Positions 18,348 to 28,036 of a DNA stretch of 64,000 nucleotides are shown in pieces; within the stretch, counting starts at the first letter, position 1, and each line of letters starts with the position of its first letter. This stretch comes from Mycobacterium asiaticum DSM 44297 (lineage in GTDB: Bacteria > Actinomycetota > Actinomycetes > Mycobacteriales > Mycobacteriaceae), in the NCBI RefSeq assembly GCF_000613245.1, contig NZ_HG964937.1, forward strand, positions 455,761 to 519,760. Reading direction: 5' to 3'. The notes beneath the pieces are model-generated. The model was not told where the DNA came from. It ran no database searches and saw only the letters and a list, made by a program, of their open reading frames with translations. Position numbers and translations under genes: made by a program.

Positions 18348-19052
18348 TCACAACAGCTGAACTTTGCTGGCCCGCCAGCGGCCGTCGACTTTCTCCATCG
18401 TCATCTTGATCCTGCTGCGGTCGATGCGTGGATCGGGCACGGCCATGTTGGCCACCGTCTGGTCGATGAAAACCAGCACCACAACCCTGTTCGTGGTCTC
18501 GGAGGCGATCGCCGAGTCGACGACCACGCCGTGGGCGGTGGCCTTGTTGTCGATCAGCAGCTGTCGCAGCTGCACGCTGGACTGGGTGTACATGTCCTTG
18601 AACTCTCCGGTGGCGCCGTCGAGCACCTGCCGGAAGTTCTCGTCGACGTTGTTGGAGTCGATGCTGGTCAGCACTTGCGCGTACTTGACCGCCGCTTGCT
18701 GTGCCTGCTCTCCGGCCGCCTGTATCTGATGCTGCTGCCACAACTTCCAGCCGAGGAAGCCCGAAAGTGCCAGCGAGGCAACGAGTAACAGCGGCATCAG
18801 ACTGCGACGTAGGTATTGGCTCCAGCCACGCCGGAAACGCTTGGGCTTCCCACCTTTGTCGCGCCTGCCCAGCAGCGGCCCGTCGTCGTCTTCGGCTTCG
18901 TCGATGCTTTCGTCGATGCCTTCGGCGTCCTCGGTGTCGTCGGCGCACTCCGTCGCTTCGATGTCCAAATCGTCCGCTTCGATGGCGTCTTCGACTGTGC
19001 TGTCGGCCTCTTCGGTGTCGAGGTCTTGCTCGGTGGTAGCGACCACAATCAT
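18348..19052 (-). CDS. Mce-associated membrane protein
   Basis: The product is 234 residues. A highly acidic cytoplasmic N terminus of ~65 residues, rich in Asp/Glu, leads to a basic patch (KPKRFRRGWSQYLRRS), one membrane helix (~87-105), and an external alpha+beta domain with the closing strand VDGRWRASKVQLL. This is the standard architecture of Mas proteins that follow mceF. They probably stabilise or accessorise the Mce complex. It begins 18 bp after mceF on the same strand and is the last gene of the operon. Confidence 0.88.
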   Translation of the reverse strand: MIVVATTEQDLDTEEADSTVEDAIEADDLDIEATECADDTEDAEGIDESIDEAEDDDGPLLGRRDKGGKPKRFRRGWSQYLRRSLMPLLLVASLALSGFLGWKLWQQHQIQAAGEQAQQAAVKYAQVLTSIDSNNVDENFRQVLDGATGEFKDMYTQSSVQLRQLLIDNKATAHGVVVDSAIASETTNRVVVLVFIDQTVANMAVPDPRIDRSRIKMTMEKVDGRWRASKVQLL

Positions 19053-19070
19053 CTCCTTGGGCGAATTGGA

Positions 19071-20321
19071 TTAGTGCGGTGGTTCGATGGGCAGCGGCGG
19101 GCCGCCGTATGGAGTGGGAACTGTGAAGCGGCCCTGCGGTGTCGGATCGGTGCGCCGTCCCAGGTCGGCCCCGGGTGGTGGGCCCGCGGTGTCGTCACCG
19201 GCGGGTCGGGGCGCGTTCTTGGCCGAGCGGATTCCCACGCCGGGGTCGTCGTCGCGACAGTAGGTGTACATGAACGGCTCGTAATAGTCGGCTGCCGAGG
19301 GTGGGTGCGTGGGTGTCCCGTAGTCGCATGCATAGCGCGGGTAAAGCTCGGCTGTGGCGAAGACCCCGTGATCGTGGAAGGCACTGGCGACGGCGTCCAG
19401 CACTGACCCGCGGTAGTCGGGGAAGAGCGCATTGAGCGCCGGAACCCGCAGATACAGCAGTTGTGAGGCGGTGGCCAGGCTGCCCAGTAGCTGCACCATG
19501 GTCTCGGAGTTGTCCGAAAACAAGTTGTCGATCGCCGAAAGCGATTGCGGTGTCTGGGCCGTCAGACGGCGGTAACCGGCCTGCATCCTGGCCACCCCGG
19601 CCAGGGTGCGGTTGAGGTCGACGGTGGTTGCGGCCAGTCCGGCGTTCTTGTCGGCCGCCAGCGTCAGGACGACGCGGCTGGTCCGAAGGATGCTGGTGGT
19701 CTCGGGCAGCACAGAGTCGAGCGTCGAGAGCAACATGGTCCCGCCATCCACGATGGCGGCCAGCTTGTTCGGCCCTTCCTTACTCAGGCTCAGCTCTTTC
19801 TTGATCAGCTCGATCTTGTGCGGATCGACCTGAGCCAGCAGCCCGTCGGCGTCACCAAGCAGTTGGGCCAGGCTGACCGGAACGCCGGTGTGGTCGAGTC
19901 CAATGAAGCTGCCGTCTCGCAAGTAAGGTCCGGCGTCGGATTCCGCCTCGAAGTTGATGTACTGCTCGCCGGCCGGTGACAGTGCCGATACGCGCGCCGT
20001 GCTGTTCGCCGGAATTCGCACCTTCGACGAGATACTTGCGACGGCGTTCACGCCCCGGTCGGTGATCTGCAGCGACTCGACGCGTCCGATCCGGACCCCA
20101 CGTAGGGCGACGTCCTGATTGGGGAGCAGCCCGCCGGATTCGGTCAGTTGCACTGTCACTCGGTAGGACGTCGCGAACGGCGCCACCCGCAGCGCACCGA
20201 TCAGCAGGTAGGTGGTGGCGACCACCAAGGTGAGCACAAGCCCGGCCACCGACAACCACACCTGGCGTCGATGCGCGGCCCGTACCGTGCGGACAACATG
20301 TGCTGCAAGCGAATTGATCAC
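19071..20321 (-). CDS. mceF: MceF family protein
   Basis: This 416-residue protein has one N-terminal membrane anchor (~22-44), an MCE domain (FATSYRVTVQLTESGGLLPNQDVALRGVRIGRVESLQI), a helical region and a Pro/Gly-rich tail from ~365. As the sixth Mce subunit it should contribute to the periplasmic tunnel that carries lipids to the YrbE permease. GTG at 20321 is chosen because it overlaps the mceE stop by 4 bp (GTGA). A longer frame to 20447 would lie inside mceE. Confidence 0.9.
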   Translation of the reverse strand: MINSLAAHVVRTVRAAHRRQVWLSVAGLVLTLVVATTYLLIGALRVAPFATSYRVTVQLTESGGLLPNQDVALRGVRIGRVESLQITDRGVNAVASISSKVRIPANSTARVSALSPAGEQYINFEAESDAGPYLRDGSFIGLDHTGVPVSLAQLLGDADGLLAQVDPHKIELIKKELSLSKEGPNKLAAIVDGGTMLLSTLDSVLPETTSILRTSRVVLTLAADKNAGLAATTVDLNRTLAGVARMQAGYRRLTAQTPQSLSAIDNLFSDNSETMVQLLGSLATASQLLYLRVPALNALFPDYRGSVLDAVASAFHDHGVFATAELYPRYACDYGTPTHPPSAADYYEPFMYTYCRDDDPGVGIRSAKNAPRPAGDDTAGPPPGADLGRRTDPTPQGRFTVPTPYGGPPLPIEPPH

Positions 20322-21532
20322 GGTGGTGGTCCCGGTGACGGCGGTCCGGGGGCGATGAGAATGCCGCCGGGGACGTTCGGGTCCGGGATCACCGGGACCT
20401 GAGGCGAGTTGGGTCCGCGGCCGACGATGCGTTCCTGCAGACGCCACAACGTGTACTTGAGCGAGCCGATCATCTCGTTCCAGGTGAATCTGGTGGGTCC
20501 GTGCAGTCCTCGGTCACCAGGAAACCCGATGTCCGGGATCGAACCCAGCACCAGCTGGTCGACGCCCACGTGCACGGAAATGGCGTTGCCGGAAGTCGAT
20601 TTGATCAGTGCGGGCAACATCCGGTTGAGCGGAAGCCAACTGGTTTCCGGGCTTATCGCCACGTCGTTGGCGGCGCCGGCGAGGGTGTTCAAGTCCCGGA
20701 TGACACTTCTGCCGCTGGCGTCGGTTCCGTTGAGTGACGGGAACCGGGAAAGCACCCGACTGGTGTCACCGACCTGGATGAGCAGGTTCGATAGTTCGTT
20801 GGTGTTGTCGGACAGCGCGGCCATCGCCGGGTTAGCGGCCGCCATCAGGTCGCTCAGGGTCTGATTCTTGGCGTCGAGTTCCCTGCTGAGACGCGACAAT
20901 TCCGTCAACGCGTTGGAGATTTGTCCGGACCGGGCATCCATGGTGCCGAGCAGCTGATTGGACTTGCGGATCAGGTCGCCGAAGGCGTGGCCCTGGTCGC
21001 CGGTGGCTTTGCCGACTCCATTGATGATGTTGGTGAAGTTGCGGACCGCGCCGCCGTTAACCAGGATCGCCGCCGAACTCAGCACCGACTCGACGGTGGC
21101 GGCGGCGGCCGTCGATTCCAAATCGATGGTGTCGCCGTTTTTCAACAACGGTGTGCTGGGCGAGGTTTCGGCCGGTGGCCGCAACGACACGAACACGTCG
21201 CCGAGCGGTGTGGCGGTGCGTAGTTCGGCGGTACTTCCCCGGGGCAGCAGGACGCCGTCGCGGATACGCAGGGTGGTGATGGCGGTGTAGTTGCGCGCGA
21301 CCATCGATTCCACCTGGCCGACGTCGGCACCGGCCAATTTCACCTTCGCGTTCATCGGCAGGTTGAGCGCGTTCGAGAAAACCGCGGTCAGCATGTAGCC
21401 GCCCGAGCCCAGGCCGGGTGCCGGAAGTGGCAGGCTGGCAAGGCCGTTGGTGGCGCAGCCGGAACTGAGCAGCGCCGCGGCCGCCACCGCGGTTACGGCC
21501 TTGCCTCGGACTCGCATTCGCTTCGCCGTCAT
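20318..21532 (-). CDS. mceE: MceE family lipoprotein
   Basis: This 404-residue protein has a signal peptide ending in the lipobox-like LLSSGCAT, so Cys ~25 is probably lipidated, as in LprN-type MceE proteins. The MCE domain follows (YMLTAVFSNALNLPMNAKVKLAGADVGQVESM), then a long helical part and a Pro-rich C terminus (PGPPSPGPPP). ATG at 21532 overlaps the mceD stop by 4 bp (ATGA). It is the lipid-anchored subunit of the Mce complex. Confidence 0.9.
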   Translation of the reverse strand: MTAKRMRVRGKAVTAVAAAALLSSGCATNGLASLPLPAPGLGSGGYMLTAVFSNALNLPMNAKVKLAGADVGQVESMVARNYTAITTLRIRDGVLLPRGSTAELRTATPLGDVFVSLRPPAETSPSTPLLKNGDTIDLESTAAAATVESVLSSAAILVNGGAVRNFTNIINGVGKATGDQGHAFGDLIRKSNQLLGTMDARSGQISNALTELSRLSRELDAKNQTLSDLMAAANPAMAALSDNTNELSNLLIQVGDTSRVLSRFPSLNGTDASGRSVIRDLNTLAGAANDVAISPETSWLPLNRMLPALIKSTSGNAISVHVGVDQLVLGSIPDIGFPGDRGLHGPTRFTWNEMIGSLKYTLWRLQERIVGRGPNSPQVPVIPDPNVPGGILIAPGPPSPGPPP

Positions 21533-22635
21533 TTCTGGCCCATCGCGGCCAAGCCGTCCAGCACGTAGGTCAAGCCGAAGTCCGGCCCGAAATCCTGCAC
21601 CGTGCCGGTGCTGCACCCCAGCTGACGCAGCCCCATCAGGTTGCAGACCTCTTTGGTGAGCTGGCTGTCGAAAATCATGCGGTCAGTGAGGAAGTGGGCG
21701 CGGACCGCGCCGTTCTCGCGGTCGACCATGTTGTAGGCGTTGTCGGCCAGCAGGGGCGCAAGATCAAGGGTTTCGGCCAAGTCGCGGCGGTGGTCGACCA
21801 GAGTCTTGGCCACCGTGTTGCCATTCAGCAGGGCTTGGCGGATGACGTCGCGGTTGGCGTCGAGGAGGTCGCCGGCGCGCTGGACCAATTGGTCGAGTTT
21901 GCGGCCGGTGCTGCCGGTGCCAATGTCCTCGTCGGCCAGGATCTGACTGACCTGGTGGATGGTCGAGGCGAATTCGCGTAGCTTGCCGTCATTGTCGGCT
22001 GCGGCTGCGAACAGCGAACTCATGTTCTTGATGATCGTGGTGATCTGGGCGCGGGTCCCCGCACCACCGTCGCTGCTCAACCGCAGCGCTCTGGACAGCT
22101 CGTCGAGTGCTCCCTTGATCTTGGCGCCGTTGCCGTTGACCACCTCGGTGCCCCCGTTGAGCACATCGGCGATGGGTCCGGCACCATGCCCGTCACCCTC
22201 GAGGGACCTGGTCACCCGGTCTAAAACCGCTAGCACGCGGCTGAATTCGACGGGAGTCTTGGTTCGGGTCAGGCCGATGGTGTCGTGATTCGCCAATGTC
22301 GGGCCACCGCGGTAGGGCGGAGTGAGTTCGATTTGGCGGTCGGTGAGGATCGACGTCGACACGGTGACCGCTTGTACATCCGCCGGCACCTTGACATCGC
22401 GGTCGACGGTGAATTGGACCTCGACGTAACCGCCCTTGGGGCGGATATGGACGACCTTGCCGACGGGCATGCCCAGGACCGCCACCACGTTGCCCTCGTA
22501 AAGTCCAGAGGCGCTGTCGAATTGCGCTGTGATGGTGATGGGGTCTTTTCTGTCGGCAAGGTACCACCAGCCGACGCCGATCGCGGTGACCACCGACGCC
22601 ACGATCGCGACGGCGGCGATGATCCGGGCTCTCAT
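21529..22635 (-). CDS. mceD: MceD family protein
   Basis: The product is 368 residues with a membrane anchor at residues ~5-27 (IIAAVAIVASVVTAIGVGWW) and an MCE domain (ITITAQFDSASGLYEGNVVAVLGMPVGKVVHIRPKG, given here as the domain start). Long helices follow. The ATG at 22635 was selected by its ATGA overlap with the mceC stop and by the MRARIIAA start typical of the family; the open frame extends 22 codons further into mceC. Confidence 0.9.
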   Translation of the reverse strand: MRARIIAAVAIVASVVTAIGVGWWYLADRKDPITITAQFDSASGLYEGNVVAVLGMPVGKVVHIRPKGGYVEVQFTVDRDVKVPADVQAVTVSTSILTDRQIELTPPYRGGPTLANHDTIGLTRTKTPVEFSRVLAVLDRVTRSLEGDGHGAGPIADVLNGGTEVVNGNGAKIKGALDELSRALRLSSDGGAGTRAQITTIIKNMSSLFAAAADNDGKLREFASTIHQVSQILADEDIGTGSTGRKLDQLVQRAGDLLDANRDVIRQALLNGNTVAKTLVDHRRDLAETLDLAPLLADNAYNMVDRENGAVRAHFLTDRMIFDSQLTKEVCNLMGLRQLGCSTGTVQDFGPDFGLTYVLDGLAAMGQK

Positions 22636-23678
22636 TTGCAGTCCTTGTAGTAGGGGATCATGCCGAACTGCTGAGCTCGTCCGCTGATCGCGCACATCCA
22701 CGAGTCGATGAGCAGGGAGCTCGGCAGGTTGAAGCTGACCGCGTTCGCGTCGCCGGTGAGGTTGGTCGCCTCCCGCGCGAAGATCGGAGTGGCCTGCAAC
22801 ACGTTGCCCACCAGATCGTCGTGTTTGGCCACCATGTCGGTGAATTCCCGCATGTCCTTGAGCAACATGTCGACGCCGGCCCGGTCATTGACCACGATCT
22901 GATTCATGGTGTCCACCAAGCTGGTCAAGGACTGCATCATCGCGTGGAAGACAGCCCGCCGCGCGGCGAATTCACCGAGCAGCTGCTGAGCCTGATTGAC
23001 CACGCTGCCGATATTGGCCTGCTGGCGGCGCAACGTATTGGTGACTTGCTCGGTGCTCTTGAGCAGCTGGCCGAGCTGGTCACGGCGTTGGGCAATGATC
23101 GACGACAGTGAGTCGATGTTCGCCATCGCCTGCGGCACGACCGGGGGCAACTTCTCGAGCTGCTTGCCCAGCACGGCCAATGATTGGGCGAACCTGTCGG
23201 AGTCAACCTGCTCGAAAGTAGTTGTGGCATCGTGCAAAGCGGCCTGCAGGTCATAGGGGACCTCGGTATGGGCAAGATCGAAAGTGTTGTTGGCCAGGGA
23301 GCCCGAACCGTTCGGCTCCAGAGCGAGGTAGCGCGAGCCTAGGATGGTGGTGACCTTGATCGAGGCCTTGGAATCCCTACCCAACACCACGTCGTTGCGG
23401 ATCTTCAGCCCGGCTTCGACGTGGTCGCCGTCCAGCTTCATGCTCGTCACTTCACCGACCGGTATGCCCGCCACGGTGATCGGGTTTCCCGGCCGCAGCG
23501 AGGCCGCCTGCAGGAACTCGGCGGTGTAGTGCCGGTAGCCGGCGCCGAGTGCGTGGACCAGCAGCATGGCCCCGATCAGCACCGCGACCACCGCGCAGGC
23601 GCTGAACCCCAGCCATGTCTTGTTGTAGCTCTCCAGGGGCCGCTTCTTGTGCCGCTGCCATCGCGACGTATCCGCCAT
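22632..23678 (-). CDS. mceC: MceC family protein
   Basis: This 348-residue protein has a basic N terminus (RWQRHKKRPLESYNK), one membrane helix (~22-45) and an MCE domain (YTAEFLQAASLRPGNPITVAGIPVGEVTS), followed by helical segments. The C terminus is short and ends YYKDCK, lacking the long Pro-rich tail of MceA. The start lies 4 bp after the mceB stop. Confidence 0.9.
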   Translation of the reverse strand: MADTSRWQRHKKRPLESYNKTWLGFSACAVVAVLIGAMLLVHALGAGYRHYTAEFLQAASLRPGNPITVAGIPVGEVTSMKLDGDHVEAGLKIRNDVVLGRDSKASIKVTTILGSRYLALEPNGSGSLANNTFDLAHTEVPYDLQAALHDATTTFEQVDSDRFAQSLAVLGKQLEKLPPVVPQAMANIDSLSSIIAQRRDQLGQLLKSTEQVTNTLRRQQANIGSVVNQAQQLLGEFAARRAVFHAMMQSLTSLVDTMNQIVVNDRAGVDMLLKDMREFTDMVAKHDDLVGNVLQATPIFAREATNLTGDANAVSFNLPSSLLIDSWMCAISGRAQQFGMIPYYKDCK

Positions 23679-23682
23679 GGGA

Positions 23683-24738
23683 TCAGCTACCTCCCACGTT
23701 CCTGCATCGGGGGGTATGCATCGCTTTGTTGCCCGGCGTCGCGGCGTTGACGATGATCGGCACCACGTCGTTCAGACCGGGGAAGAAGCCAAAAATGTTC
23801 ACATCGCACGCGTAGGCGTTGCCGTACGCGCCCTGATTGCCAACGCGGATCAAGCCTTTCAGCACCAGCGGAACGTTGTCGCCGAAGAACGCCACCTGCG
23901 GCTCGACATCGAGCAGGTGGCGCGTGACGCCGGGCCGACGATCGATAAACTCGCGAATCGCCGGGTAGTCCTCGCGTGCGGCGGAGGCCAGGTGGGTCAT
24001 CATTCGGGACATCGTGCCCACCGAGGACACCAGCTCCGGGCGCCGCTGGTTGAGGACGGCGACGACATCGCGGGTTTGGGTGAGGACTCCGTCGAGATCG
24101 TCGTTTTGGGCGGCGAGGTTGACGACCACCTTGTTCAGGTTGGTGATCACATCGCCCAGTGCCTGATCCCGTCCCGCGAAAGTCTCAGTGAGCGTAGATG
24201 TTTGGCTGACCAGGGTGGCCAGTGACGAGGTGTCACCCTGCAGCGATTCGAGTACGCCTTTGGTGAGGTTGTCGGCGTCGCGGGGGTTGAGCAAGCTGAA
24301 CAGCGGTTCGTAACCATTGAGCAGCGCGGTGACGTCGAAGGAGGGCTCGGTGCGTTCCAGGGGAATGGTGCTGCCGGGCGGGAGCTGGGCGGTGCTGCCT
24401 TCGTGCCCCAGGGACAGCCCGAGGTACCGCTGGCCGACGATGTTCTGGTAGGTCACCGACGCGACGGTGTTGCCGAAGACGCGCTGTTCTTGTTGCAGTA
24501 CGAACGATACTTTTGCGAATCGTCCGTCCAACTCGACCTTTTCGACGCGACCGACTCGTACCCCGGCGACTCGGACGTCGTCACCCTCCCGAAGCCCGTA
24601 CACGTCGGTGAACATCGCCGCATAGGGCGAAGTCTTCCCGCCCACGTCGCGCCGCAGGCTCACATAGACCAACCACGTCAATGTCACGGCCACGATCATG
24701 AACAGGGTCAGGCCGATCAGAGGTCCCCGAAACTTCAT
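23683..24738 (-). CDS. mceB: MceB family protein
   Basis: This 351-residue protein has an N-terminal membrane helix (~7-27), an MCE domain (AMFTDVYGLREGDDVRVAGVRVGRVEKVEL) and a helical C-terminal half. Cysteines near the end (YACDVN, RCRN) may form a disulfide outside the membrane. The start overlaps mceA by 4 bp. It is part of the six-subunit Mce assembly. Confidence 0.9.
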   Translation of the reverse strand: MKFRGPLIGLTLFMIVAVTLTWLVYVSLRRDVGGKTSPYAAMFTDVYGLREGDDVRVAGVRVGRVEKVELDGRFAKVSFVLQQEQRVFGNTVASVTYQNIVGQRYLGLSLGHEGSTAQLPPGSTIPLERTEPSFDVTALLNGYEPLFSLLNPRDADNLTKGVLESLQGDTSSLATLVSQTSTLTETFAGRDQALGDVITNLNKVVVNLAAQNDDLDGVLTQTRDVVAVLNQRRPELVSSVGTMSRMMTHLASAAREDYPAIREFIDRRPGVTRHLLDVEPQVAFFGDNVPLVLKGLIRVGNQGAYGNAYACDVNIFGFFPGLNDVVPIIVNAATPGNKAMHTPRCRNVGGS

Positions 24739-26327
24739 CCGGGCCCCCCTGTCGACGGGACCAGCGACACCGTTGTTCCGCGGGCCATCGGACCCAGCAG
24801 CAACTCGGTGGCGACCGTGGCGGGCCGTCCGCTGATGACGCCCAACAGCTCTCGCTCATATTCGCTGCCGACGGGTCCGACGTTGCCGCCGAATGATGAA
24901 GCGGTGACAACCGATCCCGCTGCCGGTGGTCCCAACAGCGGGGGCGGCGGTACCGGCCCGTGCGCCGGCGGTGAGGGGTCCGGGTCGTCGGGGTTGGCAC
25001 CGGTCCGGATCGGCGGTGAGGGTGAGATGAACGGGGGAAGCGGGGGATTCGGGTCGGTCAAATTCGGGTAGGGGTTGAGCGCTGGCGGTCCCACGACCAC
25101 GAGATTGCCGTCGGGACCGACCACTGTTCCCGGCGGTGGCGCCAAATCCTTGGGCGGCTGGTAGTTCTGGGGCAGCAGCACATCGGGCAGGTCAGGCTTG
25201 TTGGGGACCAGCGGTGCGGTGTAACAGCTCGGCCCCTTCAGTTCGCCGTAGTGCGGGCAGTCGGCGCGGCTGTAGGCGAACGTCTGGGTGAACGAGAGCC
25301 GCGCGCGCATGTGGCCGACCCCGAGTTCGGGCATCCACACTTCTTCCATGAACTTCTTCGCCAGGTTGTCCAGCTTGGCCACCGCGGGAACGAAGTTGTT
25401 CGACTTGATCGCGAGCACACCGACGACCGGCGTGAGTTCGGTAGAGATCCGGACCAGCTGGTCGATGTGATTGTTGAACGACTGGTGGGTGGTGTCGACC
25501 GTGTAGTCGGCGCTGGAAAGCAGCGAAGCCAGTTGTCCCCGTGTCTCGGCGAAGGTCTGCATCGGCTCGACGGCCTCATGCAACGCGTCCAGCAGTTCCG
25601 GCGCGGTGGCCTGCAACCCTTGTGTGGCCTCGAGGAGCGCAGCCACCGTCGACGGGCCGGTATCAGTGCTGACGATCGAATTCAGTTGATCGATCAGGCG
25701 ATTCAGCTGAGCCGCGCTGCCCAGCAGCTTGGTGCGCCGGTTGTCTGTCGCGGCGTTGAGCGCGGCCAGGATGCCCACCGAATGGTCTTCGCGGCCGCGC
25801 CCGGTGGCGGCGAGCAGGTCCCGCAGCTTGCTGATGGTGGTCTGGAACAGGACAGTCGGCAGTTGGGTGTCTTCGTGAATGTGCGCGCCGGACCGGATGA
25901 CTGCTCCCGGCCCATTGCCGATGAGCTGCACCGAGGAGACCGCAAACACATTGCTGGGCACGACACGGGCGGTCACCGCGGCCGGAATGGACTTGGCGTA
26001 CTCCGGTTTGAGATCGATGTGCACATAGTTGGGTTTGCCGTGGGCGGCCGGCACCACATCGTTGACCATGCCGACCAGCACACCGTGATATTTGACGTCG
26101 GATTTCTGCGGCAGGCCGTCGCCAACGTTGACCAAGTCGGCAATCACCCGAACGTATTCGTTGAGCCGCCCCGTCGATTTGTACAACAAACCCACGGTCA
26201 GCAGCACCGCCACCATCGCCACCGCCATGCCACAGCCGAACAGTTGCCGGTCGGATGGGCCGCGCCCGTCGACGTCGAACGAATTCGGTTGCGCCCTCAA
26301 CCTAACCACCGAACCTCGCACCGGCAT
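24735..26327 (-). CDS. mceA: MceA family protein with proline-rich C-terminal extension
   Basis: At 530 residues this is the largest Mce subunit here. It has a membrane anchor around residues 30-52, an MCE domain (VRVIADLVNVGDGLPQKSDVKYHGVLVGMVNDV), a long helical region and a Pro/Gly/Asp-rich tail from ~400 to ~485 before a short C-terminal segment. The start overlaps yrbEB by 26 bp; ATG at 26327 and GTG at 26321 are both possible. The MCE-domain sequence differs clearly from the Mce1A I recall, so I do not assign an Mce1-4 class. Confidence 0.88.
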   Translation of the reverse strand: MPVRGSVVRLRAQPNSFDVDGRGPSDRQLFGCGMAVAMVAVLLTVGLLYKSTGRLNEYVRVIADLVNVGDGLPQKSDVKYHGVLVGMVNDVVPAAHGKPNYVHIDLKPEYAKSIPAAVTARVVPSNVFAVSSVQLIGNGPGAVIRSGAHIHEDTQLPTVLFQTTISKLRDLLAATGRGREDHSVGILAALNAATDNRRTKLLGSAAQLNRLIDQLNSIVSTDTGPSTVAALLEATQGLQATAPELLDALHEAVEPMQTFAETRGQLASLLSSADYTVDTTHQSFNNHIDQLVRISTELTPVVGVLAIKSNNFVPAVAKLDNLAKKFMEEVWMPELGVGHMRARLSFTQTFAYSRADCPHYGELKGPSCYTAPLVPNKPDLPDVLLPQNYQPPKDLAPPPGTVVGPDGNLVVVGPPALNPYPNLTDPNPPLPPFISPSPPIRTGANPDDPDPSPPAHGPVPPPPLLGPPAAGSVVTASSFGGNVGPVGSEYERELLGVISGRPATVATELLLGPMARGTTVSLVPSTGGPG

Positions 26328-27165
26328 CGACCCCCCACAGCGCCATGGTCAGCAGCATGTTGACCATGATCATGACCGTGATGCTGGCCCGCATGCCATG
26401 TCCCGCAGCGACTCCCACCCCTTCGGGACCGCCGCTGGCGTAAAAGCCGTAGTAGCACTGGATGGTGGAGGCGATCCACACGAAGATGATGGCCTTGAAC
26501 AACGAATAGATGATGTCCTTGCCGGCCAGCATCAACGAGAAGTAATGCAGGTAAGACCCGGATGACCCGCCGCTGCTGATCTGCACCACCACCTGAGTGG
26601 TCAGGTAGCCGATCGCCAGACAGCCGGCGTAGAGCGGAATCATGGCCATCACCGAGGCGATCAGCCGGGTGGTGACCAGATACGGAATCGGCCTGATGGC
26701 AATGGATTCCATGGCGTCGATCTCTTCGGCGATGCGCATCGAGCCCAGTTGCGCGGTGAAGCGGCAGCCACCCTGCATCGCGAACGCCATGGCGGCCATC
26801 AGCGGAGCCAGCTCGCGGGTGTTGACCAACGACGACACGAACCCGGTCGCCGGTCCTAGGCCCAGCAGGTCCAGAAAGTTGTATCCCTCGATGCCTACCA
26901 GGGCGCCGACCGTCATACCGAGTACCACCGCGACACCGGCCGTGCCGCCACCCACCACAATCGAGCCGTTGCCCCAGGTGATGTTTGACAGCAGGCGCAG
27001 AAACTCGCCGTTGTACTGGCGGAGCGTGAGCGGTATCGCCACCAGTGCCCGCACGAAGAAGACCAGCATGTGGCCGAGGCGACTGATCGGCTTGGTGCCC
27101 CGCCGGTACAAGCGCATCAGGCGCGTGGTCAGCGGCGCCAGCGGTAGGTAGGGGGAGGCCGTCAC
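26302..27165 (-). CDS. yrbEB: YrbE/MlaE family permease, subunit B
   Basis: This 287-residue MlaE-type integral membrane permease has about five or six helices and the conserved motif RIAEEIDAMESIAIRPIPYLV, which contacts the ATPase in this family. It pairs with YrbEA to form the inner-membrane channel of the Mce lipid importer; the ATPase (Mkl) is encoded elsewhere. GTG start, 1 bp after the yrbEA stop. Confidence 0.92.
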   Translation of the reverse strand: MTASPYLPLAPLTTRLMRLYRRGTKPISRLGHMLVFFVRALVAIPLTLRQYNGEFLRLLSNITWGNGSIVVGGGTAGVAVVLGMTVGALVGIEGYNFLDLLGLGPATGFVSSLVNTRELAPLMAAMAFAMQGGCRFTAQLGSMRIAEEIDAMESIAIRPIPYLVTTRLIASVMAMIPLYAGCLAIGYLTTQVVVQISSGGSSGSYLHYFSLMLAGKDIIYSLFKAIIFVWIASTIQCYYGFYASGGPEGVGVAAGHGMRASITVMIMVNMLLTMALWGVDAGARFGG

Positions 27166-27166
27166 G

Positions 27167-28036
27167 TCACAAACCGGTCCGTGGTGACAGCATGATGTAG
27201 AGCTGGCTGATGGCGACGTTGACGATCATCAGCAACAGAATGGATTCCACCACTGCGGCATTCACCGAGTTGGCCACGCCGGTGGGGCCGCCCTTGGTGG
27301 ACAGTCCCTTCTGGCTCGAGACGATCGCGACGATCGCCCCGAAGATAATTGCCTTCAGCAGTGCCAGGATCATGTCGCCGGTGGTGGCGAACGACGCGAA
27401 TGTGGACACGAAGCTGCCGGGCGCCCCGTCTTGAAAGTAGACGTTGAACATGTAGCTGGCGAAGAAGCCGACAAAGCACACCACGCCAGTGAGAGCGACG
27501 CCGATCATGATCGCCGCGGCAAAGCGTGGTACGACGAGGCGGCGAATCACCGAGACGCCCATCACCTCCATGGCGTCGGTTTCTTCGCGCATCGTCCGGG
27601 AACCCAGGTCGGCGGTGATGGCGGAGCCGACGGCGGCCGCCATCAGAACCGCGGCAACCAGCGACGCGCCCTGGCGGATGACCGCGAGCCCGCTGGCGGC
27701 GCCGGCCAGCGAGGTGGCGCCGACCTGCCCGGCGAGCAACGCGAACTGGATTGACAGGGTGACGCTGATCGGCAGGGAAACCAGGATCGTCGGCAGGACG
27801 GCGGTGCCCGCCATGAATGCGCCTTGGCGGACGAACTCCTGCCACTGGAAGCGGCCGGTGAAGAGATCGATGAAGAAGTACTGCACGGTGCGGATGCCCA
27901 GGACGAACTGCTCGCCGACCGTCCGCAGTGACGCCAGCGGGTGGCGGTCGACGTACCCGACACCCCAATCCTTTATCGTGTTGAGGCCGTCATCGGGGCG
28001 CTCGTTGCGTACGGCGGGATCTTGATGCAAGGTCAT
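27167..28036 (-). CDS. yrbEA: YrbE/MlaE family permease, subunit A
   Basis: This 289-residue MlaE-type permease carries the conserved MREETDAMEVMGVSVIRRLV motif and several hydrophobic helices. It is the first gene of the mce operon. ATG at 28036 (MTLHQDPAV) is chosen over a TTG ten codons upstream. The 303-bp region before it holds a palindrome and the divergent TetR gene, so expression of the whole operon is probably under that regulator. Confidence 0.92.
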   Translation of the reverse strand: MTLHQDPAVRNERPDDGLNTIKDWGVGYVDRHPLASLRTVGEQFVLGIRTVQYFFIDLFTGRFQWQEFVRQGAFMAGTAVLPTILVSLPISVTLSIQFALLAGQVGATSLAGAASGLAVIRQGASLVAAVLMAAAVGSAITADLGSRTMREETDAMEVMGVSVIRRLVVPRFAAAIMIGVALTGVVCFVGFFASYMFNVYFQDGAPGSFVSTFASFATTGDMILALLKAIIFGAIVAIVSSQKGLSTKGGPTGVANSVNAAVVESILLLMIVNVAISQLYIMLSPRTGL

